A stretch of DNA of 64,000 nucleotides from Acetobacter fallax (GTDB lineage Bacteria; Pseudomonadota; Alphaproteobacteria; Acetobacterales; Acetobacteraceae): assembly GCF_011516735.1 (NCBI RefSeq), contig NZ_WOSX01000004.1:98004-162003 (forward strand). The letters run 5' to 3'. Positions within the stretch are counted from its first letter, which is position 1, and the number at the start of each line of letters is the position of its first letter. The notes under the pieces were generated by a model that worked only from the letters and a program-made list of their open reading frames with translations, was not told where the DNA came from and did no database searches. This document shows, piece after piece, positions 48,901 to 56,653 of the stretch. A program made the translations under genes and the position numbers.

Positions 48901-51187
48901 GCCACTGCATGCGATGTATCTTGATGGCGTGCTGGTACCGGCGCTTGTTCTGGTGAACGGCACGGGGATCGTTCAGGCCGGTAAGATGGATGAAGTGGCG
49001 TATTTCCATATCGAACTGGAGAGTCATGACATTATCTTTGCCAACGGAGCTGCTTCCGAAAGCTTCGTCGATGACGGGTCACGCGGCATGTTCCACAATG
49101 CCGGCGAGTATGACGCGCTTTATCCAGATGCCGTTTCGCATCTGGCACAGTATTGTGCACCGCGTGTCGAGGAAGGCGCGAAACTGGAGGCTATCCGGCG
49201 TCGGATTCACGCGAAAAGCGGGCAAATAGTTCAGGCGACCGAAACAGTCGGGGCGCTGCGGGGCTTTCTTGATACGGTCACGCATGACTTTGTGGCCGGC
49301 TGGGCATCTGGCGAGGGAGATGATGCGCCGGTCCGGTTGCAGATTCTCGATAACGGGCTGGTACTCGGGGAGGTGACGGCGGATGGATCGCGTTCTGATC
49401 TTGGCAGAGACTGTGGTTTCCGTTTCAACATTCCTGGCGGACTGTCGCCTTTGCAGCGCCATGTGATCGAGGTTCGTCGCATTGGCGATCACAGCCGCAT
49501 CGGAAACACGCCCTGGATGCTGGATCAGGCGGAGCAACTGGTCAGCACGGCGGTTTCCGCCCCCTCACCTGTCGCGCCGCTGGAAGGGTATCTCGACCAT
49601 GTCGGCCGCGACCGGGTTTCCGGCTGGGCATGGAATCCGGCCAGTCCGGCTGAACCTGTGACGCTTCGGATTGTCGATAATGGCGTTGTCATTGCGTCGA
49701 TTGTCGCGAATGCGCGCAGGCCGGATGTGGCCCGGACGGGTCGCAGTCTGCTGTGCGGGTTTAATATTCTGCTTCCTGGCGGACTGTCGCCGCTTGCGCG
49801 GCATGTGATCGAGATTCGGCGCGAGAGTGATGATGCGTTGCTCGCCGAGCCTGCTGTTCTGGAGGCGGCCACGGCGTTTGACCGCGATATTGAGCGGGCG
49901 ATTGCGGGGGCGGTTGAGGCGTCTGCCGGGCAGGACAGCCAGACACAGGTTCTGTCGTTTCTTCTTGGCCAGGTCGAGAAACTTCGGCAGTCTTCGGCGC
50001 GTGCGGAGAGCGGTGCGGAACGTCGCGAACTGATGCGGGCGCGCCGCCTTCTGGGTCATGTGACGGAACCGGCGGCTTCACGGCAGAGAGTGCTGGTGAT
50101 CGACTCCCGCCGGCCCGATGCGATGCGGGATGCCGGATCACGGGCAGTGCTGTCACATATGGAGGCCTTCCTTGCGCTCGGCTTTGACGTTTCGTTTGTC
50201 GCTGCCGATCAGCCTGACGGACCCGCGGTGCTGAAGGATTGCCCGGAGGCACGGGTTCTGGGGCTGCCGGTGCATGTATCGGTGGAAGATATTCTGCGCC
50301 GGCAGGCGAACAGCTTTGACGTGGTGTATCTGCATCGCGAGGACGTGGCGACACGTTATCTGGCGCTGGTCCGCCGTTATCAGACATCGGCCCGTGTTCT
50401 CTATAACGTTGCGGATCTGCATTTCCTTCGGCTTGCCCGCCAGGCTGCGATTCAGAGCCGGCCGGAGCTTCTGGCGCAGGCAGGAATTGTCAAAACAGCT
50501 GAATATCGCGCGGCTTTGCAGGCCGATGCGGTGCTGACGCACTCTGCGGAAGAGATGGAGATCCTGCGTCGCGAACTGCCTCAGGCGAATGCGCATTTTG
50601 TGCCGTGGGCGGTTCCTGTGCAGCGGGCGGTCACAGGTGAGCGGGCCGGCGTGCTGTTCCTCGGCAACTACACCCATGCGCCGAATGTGGACGCTGCGCG
50701 CTGGCTGGTTGAGGACATCATGCCGCTGGTATGGAAGCGCGATGCATCCATCCGCTGCGTGCTTGCGGGCGCGGACATGCCGGACAGTGTTGCGGCACTG
50801 GCTGAGACCGGGGTCGAAATTGCGGGCAGAACTGATGATCTGAACGCGCTGTTCGGGCGTGTCAGCCTGAGTGTCGCGCCTCTGAGATTCGGGGCTGGTA
50901 TCAAGGGGAAAGTGCTGGACAGCCTGGCGGCCGGGGTTCCGTGCGTGATGACGCCGGTCGCGGCGGAAGGGCTTGCTTTGCCGGAGGCGCTGGCGGGGCT
51001 TGTTCATGCCGATCCGGAGGCGCTTGCTGAGGAGATCGTCCGGCTGCATCGGCGGGGGGCGATGTATGACGGTCTGTCACGGGCTGGTCAGAGCTATATC
51101 CGCGCGCAATATTCGAACGATGTGGTGCGGGAACTTCTGCGAGAGGTTTGTGGCGGGAAAATCGCGAAGATGCTGGATGTCGGTTAG
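45938..51187 (+). CDS. 1749-residue protein: lamin-tail + EEP nuclease + Hint + repeats + glycosyltransferase
   Basis: Residues 1-185 look like a lamin-tail domain (INEFMFNPSVSGDPDEFIEI). A Gly/Ser/Asp linker spans 190-228 and an OB-like domain 229-335. Residues 500-790 are an endonuclease/exonuclease/phosphatase domain with the expected residues: N507/E509 in DYNIEN, E543 in LALQEIQ, H650 in NVHL, D708/N710 in GDFN, and D780/H781 in SDHDP. AIDA-like repeats follow at 795-850. A Hint domain spans 909-1045, starting PCYCRGTLI (C912) with SPLHAMYLDG (H991). Two roughly 95-residue repeats lie at 1105-1195 and 1213-1308. A GT4-like glycosyltransferase spans 1383-1749 (FLGNYTHAPNVDAARWL). There is no signal peptide. 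The Hint domain may cleave the chain. The pieces are clear; the joint role is unknown. Confidence 0.85.
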   Translation: MVSSPQINEFMFNPSVSGDPDEFIEIQGDASTDYSAWSLIVVDGDGSVAGKVDNVFQLGTTSPSGYWATPFVTNTLQNGTQTVLLVKDFTGKVGDDLDVGNTGSFTSTPWSEIGNTLAVTDGDKGDITYNASVVLSGALAAGASRISATATTGSSNWVADDPALSGLPGYSSTPASGTVLLTPGAANDTSSAGGGSDTGSGDDTGGSSGSGGSTGSGGDTGSGDTGTVKDVTIQQINGTGYYSTLAGSTVMTTGVVTAVDTNGSIGFWIQEADKDESTVGSSGIFVYAGTGATLPTVGTTVSVTGKVTNYSGTSWSNALALPELNLVSYTATGASYTEVAPILIGKGGLTVPAASYLTDIQSAINLNTSTASLQPDTNALDFYKNLVGQLITINNAVVVDTTASNATWVVPDDGNGLITATGALQETADSLNTQRIEIYYDSGVTPGDAPVADVGDKLGTVTGVLSYYNGVYELVPTTQVTVVHTNITQQTTSFHKDDQNLLVCDYNIENFNALDPANADRLSALVKIILNNLNAPDILALQEIQDDSGTTSDGTVSAEQNIEAIIRAIAAAGGPTYSYAEVDPADGTQGGVSGGNIRSIYLYNADRVSLVSPVTTIGGEDLSTTFKNTRLPLVGTFSFNGKDVTLINVHLSSQAGSSEEYGSVQAPINHGGTTGTVNNRIAQADYISSYVQSLVASDPNAKVGVLGDFNDVEWSAAQQVYTTSGLTDLNTLEDAGNRYTYIFEGNAESLDHTLGTTGLTASSQFETVHVNTGWQNPESDHDPSVTLINMSDYVTDKDETLSGVTIASGQTASANTGASVSDVSIAQGGRLALYSGSTASAVALASGVSIDLPELAWSGNATATLTDPSTLLISNGTDSYTVGLSGDYDAAFFTLQSDGSGGTLIVTEGTPCYCRGTLIRTERGDVPVEHLVIGDRVATCANGYRPVRWIGRRSYSGQFANGNHDILPVIFRKGSLGDGLPVQDLSVSPLHAMYLDGVLVPALVLVNGTGIVQAGKMDEVAYFHIELESHDIIFANGAASESFVDDGSRGMFHNAGEYDALYPDAVSHLAQYCAPRVEEGAKLEAIRRRIHAKSGQIVQATETVGALRGFLDTVTHDFVAGWASGEGDDAPVRLQILDNGLVLGEVTADGSRSDLGRDCGFRFNIPGGLSPLQRHVIEVRRIGDHSRIGNTPWMLDQAEQLVSTAVSAPSPVAPLEGYLDHVGRDRVSGWAWNPASPAEPVTLRIVDNGVVIASIVANARRPDVARTGRSLLCGFNILLPGGLSPLARHVIEIRRESDDALLAEPAVLEAATAFDRDIERAIAGAVEASAGQDSQTQVLSFLLGQVEKLRQSSARAESGAERRELMRARRLLGHVTEPAASRQRVLVIDSRRPDAMRDAGSRAVLSHMEAFLALGFDVSFVAADQPDGPAVLKDCPEARVLGLPVHVSVEDILRRQANSFDVVYLHREDVATRYLALVRRYQTSARVLYNVADLHFLRLARQAAIQSRPELLAQAGIVKTAEYRAALQADAVLTHSAEEMEILRRELPQANAHFVPWAVPVQRAVTGERAGVLFLGNYTHAPNVDAARWLVEDIMPLVWKRDASIRCVLAGADMPDSVAALAETGVEIAGRTDDLNALFGRVSLSVAPLRFGAGIKGKVLDSLAAGVPCVMTPVAAEGLALPEALAGLVHADPEALAEEIVRLHRRGAMYDGLSRAGQSYIRAQYSNDVVRELLREVCGGKIAKMLDVG

Positions 51188-51218
51188 TCCTGCTTTTTCG
51201 TCTTTCTGAGTAAAGGAT

Positions 51219-51248
51219 CGGGCTGGTTTCAGGAATGAAACCGGCCCG
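51219..51248 (+). terminator. Hairpin after the giant gene
   Basis: CGGGCTGGTTTCA pairs with TGAAACCGGCCCG around a GGAA loop, with one G-T wobble, 31 bases after the stop codon. Only a weak T-rich stretch follows, so termination is likely but not certain. Confidence 0.55.
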
Positions 51249-51322
51249 TCGGTCTTGCCGGGCGGATGATGTGTCTGCAACACTCGGAGACATGAACCAT
51301 CTGACCGCATCCCCTCTCTGCC

Positions 51323-52198
51323 GTGAATAATCTTTTTCCGGTTCAGGTTTCTGACCTGACACGTCGTTTCGGGACTTTTACGGCTCTGAACGAGGTTTCG
51401 TTTTCGATCGCTCCGGGAGAGACCGTCGCTCTCCTGGGGCGGAACGGTGCTGGCAAGTCCACGCTGATCGGCTGTCTGATGGGCTTCATGATGGCCGACA
51501 GCGGCAGAATCAGGATTTTCGGCGAGGACATTCTCGATCTTTCGCGCGGAGTGCGGTCACGAACGGGATTCGTTCCCCAGACGATGTCCGGTTTCGGGAC
51601 ATTCCGGGTCGGGCAGCTTATTGAGTATATCGCTGCGTTTTACGAGACCACCGCGCCGGTTGACCCGTTACTGGCGGAGTGGGCGGACCTTGATCCGGCG
51701 AAATTTGTCCGGGCACTTTCAGGCGGGCAGAAGCAGCGTCTGGCGATTGTTCTGGCGATGCAGCATCAGCCGGATTTTCTGGTTCTCGACGAGCCTGTTG
51801 CCAGTCTGGACCCTCATGCGCGGCGTGATTTCATGAATCTTCTGGGCGACTACAGCCGTAACCGGAAGGCCAGCATTCTGATTTCGTCTCATATCCTGTC
51901 CGATCTGGAGCGTCTGTGCTCGCGTCTGCTTTTTCTGCGGCAGGGCAGGCTGGTTCTTGATGTGAGGACGGATGTTTTTCATGCGCGGACGCGCTGGCTC
52001 ACGCATGCGGCGCCGGAGTTGCTTCTGGAAAGTTTACCTCCGGATTTTCAGATTCTGAGCCGGCGGCCAAATGGCGTTCTGGTGCATGGCTATCGGGACG
52101 ATGTCATGTTGCCTGCGGACACAGTGATGACCATTCCCGATTTTGAGGATGCATTTCTGGATATTACCGCACCATCCGTCGAAAAGGGTGTGGCGTGA
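51323..52198 (+). CDS. ABC exporter-type ATPase
   Basis: This 291-residue ABC ATPase has Walker A GRNGAGKS, signature LSGGQKQR, Walker B FLVLDEP and an H-loop SSHIL, all typical of ABC-2 exporter or drug/lantibiotic-type systems rather than uptake. The start is GTG 51323; no ATG is closer to the conserved block. The stop overlaps the next gene by four bases (ATGA), so the ATPase and membrane protein form one transporter. It lies directly downstream of the giant protein gene, after a hairpin. Confidence 0.85.
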   Translation: MNNLFPVQVSDLTRRFGTFTALNEVSFSIAPGETVALLGRNGAGKSTLIGCLMGFMMADSGRIRIFGEDILDLSRGVRSRTGFVPQTMSGFGTFRVGQLIEYIAAFYETTAPVDPLLAEWADLDPAKFVRALSGGQKQRLAIVLAMQHQPDFLVLDEPVASLDPHARRDFMNLLGDYSRNRKASILISSHILSDLERLCSRLLFLRQGRLVLDVRTDVFHARTRWLTHAAPELLLESLPPDFQILSRRPNGVLVHGYRDDVMLPADTVMTIPDFEDAFLDITAPSVEKGVA

Positions 52199-53595
52199 TG
52201 CCTGTTTTGTCCCGGAGAGACTGGCGTGATCTGAGGCGCACATTCGGCCAGTATGGAACGAGTGCCTTCTGGCGCGGGAACCCGGTGATCCTGACGGCGG
52301 GGGTGTTTGTTGCACTTGCAGTGCTGAAGGCTTTCAGGCTTCACGGGCAGTTCCCGCTTCGGTCTCTGCCCGAACTCATGAAGGGGAATCCATTTTTCAG
52401 CTTTCTTTATGCGGCATTTTTCATTCCGGCCGGATTGCAGTTCTATGCGGGCAATCAGATCAGCGCGGCGCAGGCGCCTGGGATTCCCGGGCTTGTCAGA
52501 AGCGAGGCACGGGTTGCGGCACTGCTGGCATGCCTGACGGTGCTTTGTCTGGGCGCGCTGATGGCGGTCAGCGGTCTGCCTTTTCATGACACGTTGTTTT
52601 TTATTCTTGTCTACACCATTCCTTCTTTGCCGGGCTGGTACAGCCCCGCCCGTACGGGATCACGCAGAAAGCGGGCTGTTACCATACTCGCGGGGATTCT
52701 GCTGATCCTGACTTTTACGGTTGCGTCTTTTCTGTCCGATCTTCAGCTCTGGCTGGTGACGCGGCCACCGGTTGTGACAGTTCCTGGCAGCATTCTGCTC
52801 ATGGGCATGCTGATCGCTGCCGTGCTATCGCTTCCGAACCGGATCTGGCATCAGCCGCTGGTAAGCGAAGAGCGGAAGACTGTGCCGGGGGCTGCCGTGT
52901 CCGGGCCTTCGCGACCGCGTCTCTCGTCCCGCAAACCGGGGCGTTATGAGTTGCGTCAGATGCTTCTGGCTCCTGGTCTTCCCGTGTCTCTGCGCAACGA
53001 CATTCTGCTCAGCATCAGCGCGATCCCCGTGTGTGTGACGCTGCTGGCGTGCCTGCCGTTCGGGCATGGTGCCTTTGCCGACAAATGGCTTCAGACCGCA
53101 CAGGGCATGACGATCATGATTGCCGGCGGGAACACCTGGCTGATGGAGCGCAGGCACTGGCCCATGCTGCTGATGACCGGACGGTTTGGCGCGCGGCTTC
53201 AGTTTGTTCGTGCGGTCTTTAAAGCTGCTTTGACGCGCTCGGCGCTGACGGTTTCTCTCCGGACGCTGAGTCTTGTCGTGCCTTATGCGATTTTGTCCCG
53301 CTCATCGTCCGGACATGCTGCTGTCGCGGCTGTGGAACTGGCAGCGTGCGTCACAGGTCTGGCGTTTGTGCCGGCGCTGCCATTTTTCGTGATGCGCGAG
53401 CCGGCTAAGGGTGTGATCGCCGGTGCGTCGATGGCGACGATTTTCGGGGTTCAGATTTTCAATCCGTTTACGATTGGTGTGACGAAAGCCGGGATTGTCA
53501 CTGTCCTGTCCGTGCTTGTCGGGGTGATCTGTTACGTCCGGGCGCCGCGACCGATCAGCCGGGCTGACTGGCCGTTTGGGAGTGAACCTTCGTGA
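52195..53595 (+). CDS. ABC transporter membrane subunit (probable), unknown substrate
   Basis: This 466-residue protein has about ten hydrophobic segments. Two Arg/Lys-rich loops (SRRKRAVT and SSRKPGRYELRQM) are cytoplasmic. It resembles exporter membrane subunits but I recognise no specific family. The start overlaps the stop of the ATPase gene (ATGA at 52195-52198), and this coupling is the main reason to assign it as the permease. It ends 21 bases before the convergent asparagine synthetase gene. Confidence 0.68.
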   Translation: MMPVLSRRDWRDLRRTFGQYGTSAFWRGNPVILTAGVFVALAVLKAFRLHGQFPLRSLPELMKGNPFFSFLYAAFFIPAGLQFYAGNQISAAQAPGIPGLVRSEARVAALLACLTVLCLGALMAVSGLPFHDTLFFILVYTIPSLPGWYSPARTGSRRKRAVTILAGILLILTFTVASFLSDLQLWLVTRPPVVTVPGSILLMGMLIAAVLSLPNRIWHQPLVSEERKTVPGAAVSGPSRPRLSSRKPGRYELRQMLLAPGLPVSLRNDILLSISAIPVCVTLLACLPFGHGAFADKWLQTAQGMTIMIAGGNTWLMERRHWPMLLMTGRFGARLQFVRAVFKAALTRSALTVSLRTLSLVVPYAILSRSSSGHAAVAAVELAACVTGLAFVPALPFFVMREPAKGVIAGASMATIFGVQIFNPFTIGVTKAGIVTVLSVLVGVICYVRAPRPISRADWPFGSEPS

Positions 53596-53616
53596 CGGGC
53601 GAATGAAGGCTCCCGT

Positions 53617-55392
53617 TTAACGGGAGGACAGTGTCTCGAATACGTCTCCGTTACGGTCCGCGCCTTCGAGATGGATGCGGTGCCAGAGAGCGTAGAAGAG
53701 GAGCGTCCAGGCGGCAGGGCCGGTTTTCCGGGTGTGAACATCCCGAAAAAGACTTCGGACACGGTCCGGGTCTGCGATGGCGGCAATGGACGGCTGGCTG
53801 GCGATGAGCGGGGCCAGGCGGGCGCTTTCCTGAGCGATCCATTCACCGACGGGCACAGTAAAGCCCTGTTTGGGGGCGAAGGGATGTGAGTCCGGGAGTT
53901 CGCGTTCGAGCCAGCGGCGGAGAAGGTATTTGCCTTTGCCGTCGCGGATGCGAAGAGTGTCGGGCAGGCGCCAGATGGCGCTGGCGACGGCGGGATCGAG
54001 CAGCGGCGTGCGGCCTTCGAGGCCGTGATCCATGAGGCAGCGGTCGAGTTTGAGCAGCAGGTCATTGGGGAGCCATTCAGCGATGTCGGCGGCCTGAAGG
54101 GCGGCGAGGCGCGTGGGGGCGTTTATGATGCTGCGTTCGGTGGTGGCGAGGCCGGTGCGCCAGTGAGTGGGTTCGGGGCGCAGGATGTCGAGGCCATCGA
54201 AGATGCCTTTGTGGCGCATTTTGCGACCGCCACGCCACCAGGGGCGGAGCGCGCGGCGGTAGCGCCCGTAGCCAGCGAAGAGTTCGTCGCCGCCTTCGCC
54301 TGAGAGGACGACGGTGGCGCTTTCGCGGGCGCGGCGGGCGAGGAGCCAGGTGGGGATGATGGCATAATCGGCGACGGGATCATCCATGCAGCCAGCGATG
54401 GCGGGGAGATGCCGCCAGAAATCCTCTCGTGTAACGTGGACGATTTCATGAATGGCGCCGGCTGCTTTTGCGAGACGGGCGGCGTGCTCGCTTTCATTGG
54501 CAATGTTGTTTGTGTCGAAGGTGGCGGTCCAGGCGAGCAACGGCGCCCCCTGCCCTGCTTCGCGGCGGAGACGGGACATGGCGGCGAGGACGGTGCTGCT
54601 GTCGATGCCGCCGGAGAGGAACAGGCCGAAGGGCACGTCGGCGCGTTCGTGGACGCGGACGCTGTCCATGAGGGCTGAGTCGAGGCGGGTCAGGGCTGTT
54701 TCTTCGTCGATCTGTTCGACGGGGCCTGCGGGAAGCGGGGACTGACGGGTACGGTTTGTGATGCTTCCTGATTGAATATGGAGGTTTTCTCCGGGCAGCA
54801 GACGCGTGATGCCAGGGAAAATTGTGGGGCTTCCGGTGGTGAACTGGAGCTGGAGGAGTTCGGCGCGTTTGACGGTGTCGATGCCGGGCGGGACAAGACC
54901 GGCGGCGATGAGGGGGGCGGCCTCTGATGCGAAGGCGATGCCGTCCGTGAGTTCCGCGATGTAGAGAGGTTTGATACCGAAGGGATCGCGGGTGAGGACC
55001 AGGGTGTCATGATCGGCATCATAGATGGCGATGGCATACATGCCGCGCAGGTGGAGAGCGAAATCGCGGGTGTCGCGCTGCCAGAGGCGCAGGGCGGATT
55101 CGCAATCGCTTCCGGTGGTATAATGATCGTTTCCGATTTTTGTGCGGATAACGGGATCGTTGTAGATCTCGCCGTTGGCGATCATGGCGGCGGGGCCGGC
55201 GTGGATGGGCTGGTCGCCGCCTTCGAGATCGATGATGGAAAGGCGGGCGTGGATGAGATCGGCGCGACCGAGGCGTTCGATTTTGATGCCGTCCGGACCG
55301 CGATGGGCGAGGGCTGAGGCGAAACGGGCGAGAGTGGCGTCGTCCCGGAGCGTGGCGCCGGGTTTATAGACGATGCCACCGATACCGCACAT
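53617..55392 (-). CDS. asnB: Glutamine-hydrolysing asparagine synthetase
   Basis: This 591-residue protein has an N-terminal Ntn glutamine amidotransferase domain starting MCGIGG with the catalytic Cys2, HRGPDG and NGEIYND. The C-terminal synthetase domain has the PP-loop LSGGIDSS, SGEGGDELFAGYGRYR and a DRCLMDHGLEGRTPLLD block. It makes asparagine or a related amide from aspartate or a carboxylate on another molecule. The start is ATG 55392 with GGGGAG upstream, one base after the stop of the GT4 gene. Co-transcription with two glycosyltransferases suggests a role in modifying a polysaccharide or its precursor. Confidence 0.9.
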   Translation of the reverse strand: MCGIGGIVYKPGATLRDDATLARFASALAHRGPDGIKIERLGRADLIHARLSIIDLEGGDQPIHAGPAAMIANGEIYNDPVIRTKIGNDHYTTGSDCESALRLWQRDTRDFALHLRGMYAIAIYDADHDTLVLTRDPFGIKPLYIAELTDGIAFASEAAPLIAAGLVPPGIDTVKRAELLQLQFTTGSPTIFPGITRLLPGENLHIQSGSITNRTRQSPLPAGPVEQIDEETALTRLDSALMDSVRVHERADVPFGLFLSGGIDSSTVLAAMSRLRREAGQGAPLLAWTATFDTNNIANESEHAARLAKAAGAIHEIVHVTREDFWRHLPAIAGCMDDPVADYAIIPTWLLARRARESATVVLSGEGGDELFAGYGRYRRALRPWWRGGRKMRHKGIFDGLDILRPEPTHWRTGLATTERSIINAPTRLAALQAADIAEWLPNDLLLKLDRCLMDHGLEGRTPLLDPAVASAIWRLPDTLRIRDGKGKYLLRRWLERELPDSHPFAPKQGFTVPVGEWIAQESARLAPLIASQPSIAAIADPDRVRSLFRDVHTRKTGPAAWTLLFYALWHRIHLEGADRNGDVFETLSSR

Positions 55393-55393
55393 A

Positions 55394-56653
55394 TCAGGCT
55401 CCCCGGGGTGCGACGCGCTGGAGGAATTCAGCCCAGGCGGCGAGGACGGGTTTTGGGCCGAAACTGCGTTCGTAGGTGGCGCGGCCAGCGACAGCGAGGC
55501 GGTGGGCCAGGGCGTGGTCGGCGAGAACCATCTGCATGACGGCGGCGAGGGCGCGGTCGTCATCCACCGGGGCAAGCAGACCGTTTCGCCCGTGGAGAAT
55601 GAGTTCACGCGGGCCTTGCGATGCGGCGGCCACAACGGGGCGCACGGCGGAGAAGCCTTCGATCACGACGTTGCCGAGCGGTTCATGCCGCGAGGGGCAG
55701 ACGAAGAGATCGCAGGCGCGGATGAGGCTGGCCGGATCGGTCCAGCCGGGCATGTGGACGCGGTCTCTCACGCGCTCGGTGCGGGCCAGGGCTTCGAGAT
55801 TTTCCCGTTCCGGTCCCTCCCCTGCGATCATCAGGTGCACGCCCGGGACGCGGGCGATGGCGCGGATGAGAACATCGAAAGCTTTATTGGTGTGCAGGCG
55901 TCCGAGGGCCAGAACGAAGGGAACGCCGTCCGGGATTTCCCGGGGGCGTTTCGGGGCGACCTGGCCGATGTCAGTGGCGAAATTGGGGACGTAATGAACC
56001 TGCTCCGCTGGCCAGCCCTGTCGGGTCATCCAGCTGACCAGACCGTGCGTGTTTCCGATCAGGTGGGTACAGCGGCGATAATAGGACAGATCGTAGAAGC
56101 CTCCCAGGCGACCGGCGAGGGTCCAGGGACCGGTTGACGCAAAACGGGCGGCGCGGTTCATCCATGCGACGACGACGGAGGGCTCGAACTTGCGGAGGGC
56201 GGCGTTGAGGCGGGGTCTGGTGAGGAGATCGGCCTGGCCACCGAAACGGAGTTCACGTGGGGTGAGACCTCCTGCGGTCAGTCGGGCGAGGCGGTCCGGG
56301 TCACGCCGGATAACGGAGAGGACATCGAGGCCGTTTGCGGCCTGAGCGATGCAGAGGCGCTCGAAGAAGAGTTCGGCGCCCCCCGCGGGGGCGCCGGCCA
56401 TGACATGGGCGACGCGGAGAGGGCCGATGGGGGGTGTCGGGATCGGGAGTTCGCCCGGATCCAGGATTTCAGGGATTTCCGGGATTTCGGGCATCGGTTT
56501 GCGGGGAGGCACGACATGAGGTGCGGCGGGTCCAGGTGTCTCTGGCTTATCTGTCTCCGACGTTTTTGCAGAGGTACCGGGAGAATTCCGGGACTGCGCA
56601 TCTGACGTCCGGTGAGGGTTCGTCAGGCCTGTTTCGTTCCTTGCGACGCTCAC
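55394..56653 (-). CDS. GT4 family glycosyltransferase
   Basis: This protein of about 419 residues has a Pro/Ile-rich leader (PEIPEIPEILDPGELPIPTP) followed by a GT-B fold: RVAHVMAGAPAGGAELFFERL at the start of the acceptor domain, VLALGRLHTNKAFDVLIRA, and the donor-binding PSRHEPLGNVVIEGF with conserved Glu. The start is GTG 56653, overlapping the stop of the GT9 gene (GTGA), with GGAG upstream. Longer in-frame openings into the GT9 gene are not coding. It sits mid-operon, adding a sugar to a surface glycan. Confidence 0.85.
   Translation of the reverse strand: MSVARNETGLTNPHRTSDAQSRNSPGTSAKTSETDKPETPGPAAPHVVPPRKPMPEIPEIPEILDPGELPIPTPPIGPLRVAHVMAGAPAGGAELFFERLCIAQAANGLDVLSVIRRDPDRLARLTAGGLTPRELRFGGQADLLTRPRLNAALRKFEPSVVVAWMNRAARFASTGPWTLAGRLGGFYDLSYYRRCTHLIGNTHGLVSWMTRQGWPAEQVHYVPNFATDIGQVAPKRPREIPDGVPFVLALGRLHTNKAFDVLIRAIARVPGVHLMIAGEGPERENLEALARTERVRDRVHMPGWTDPASLIRACDLFVCPSRHEPLGNVVIEGFSAVRPVVAAASQGPRELILHGRNGLLAPVDDDRALAAVMQMVLADHALAHRLAVAGRATYERSFGPKPVLAAWAEFLQRVAPRGA

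Noticed and set aside
45938..51187. Hint domain interpreted as an intein in the giant protein
   Set aside because: There is no C-terminal splice-junction His-Asn followed by Cys/Ser/Thr at the end of the Hint block, and the flanking domains are unrelated, so a hedgehog-like cleavage or transfer is more likely than splicing.
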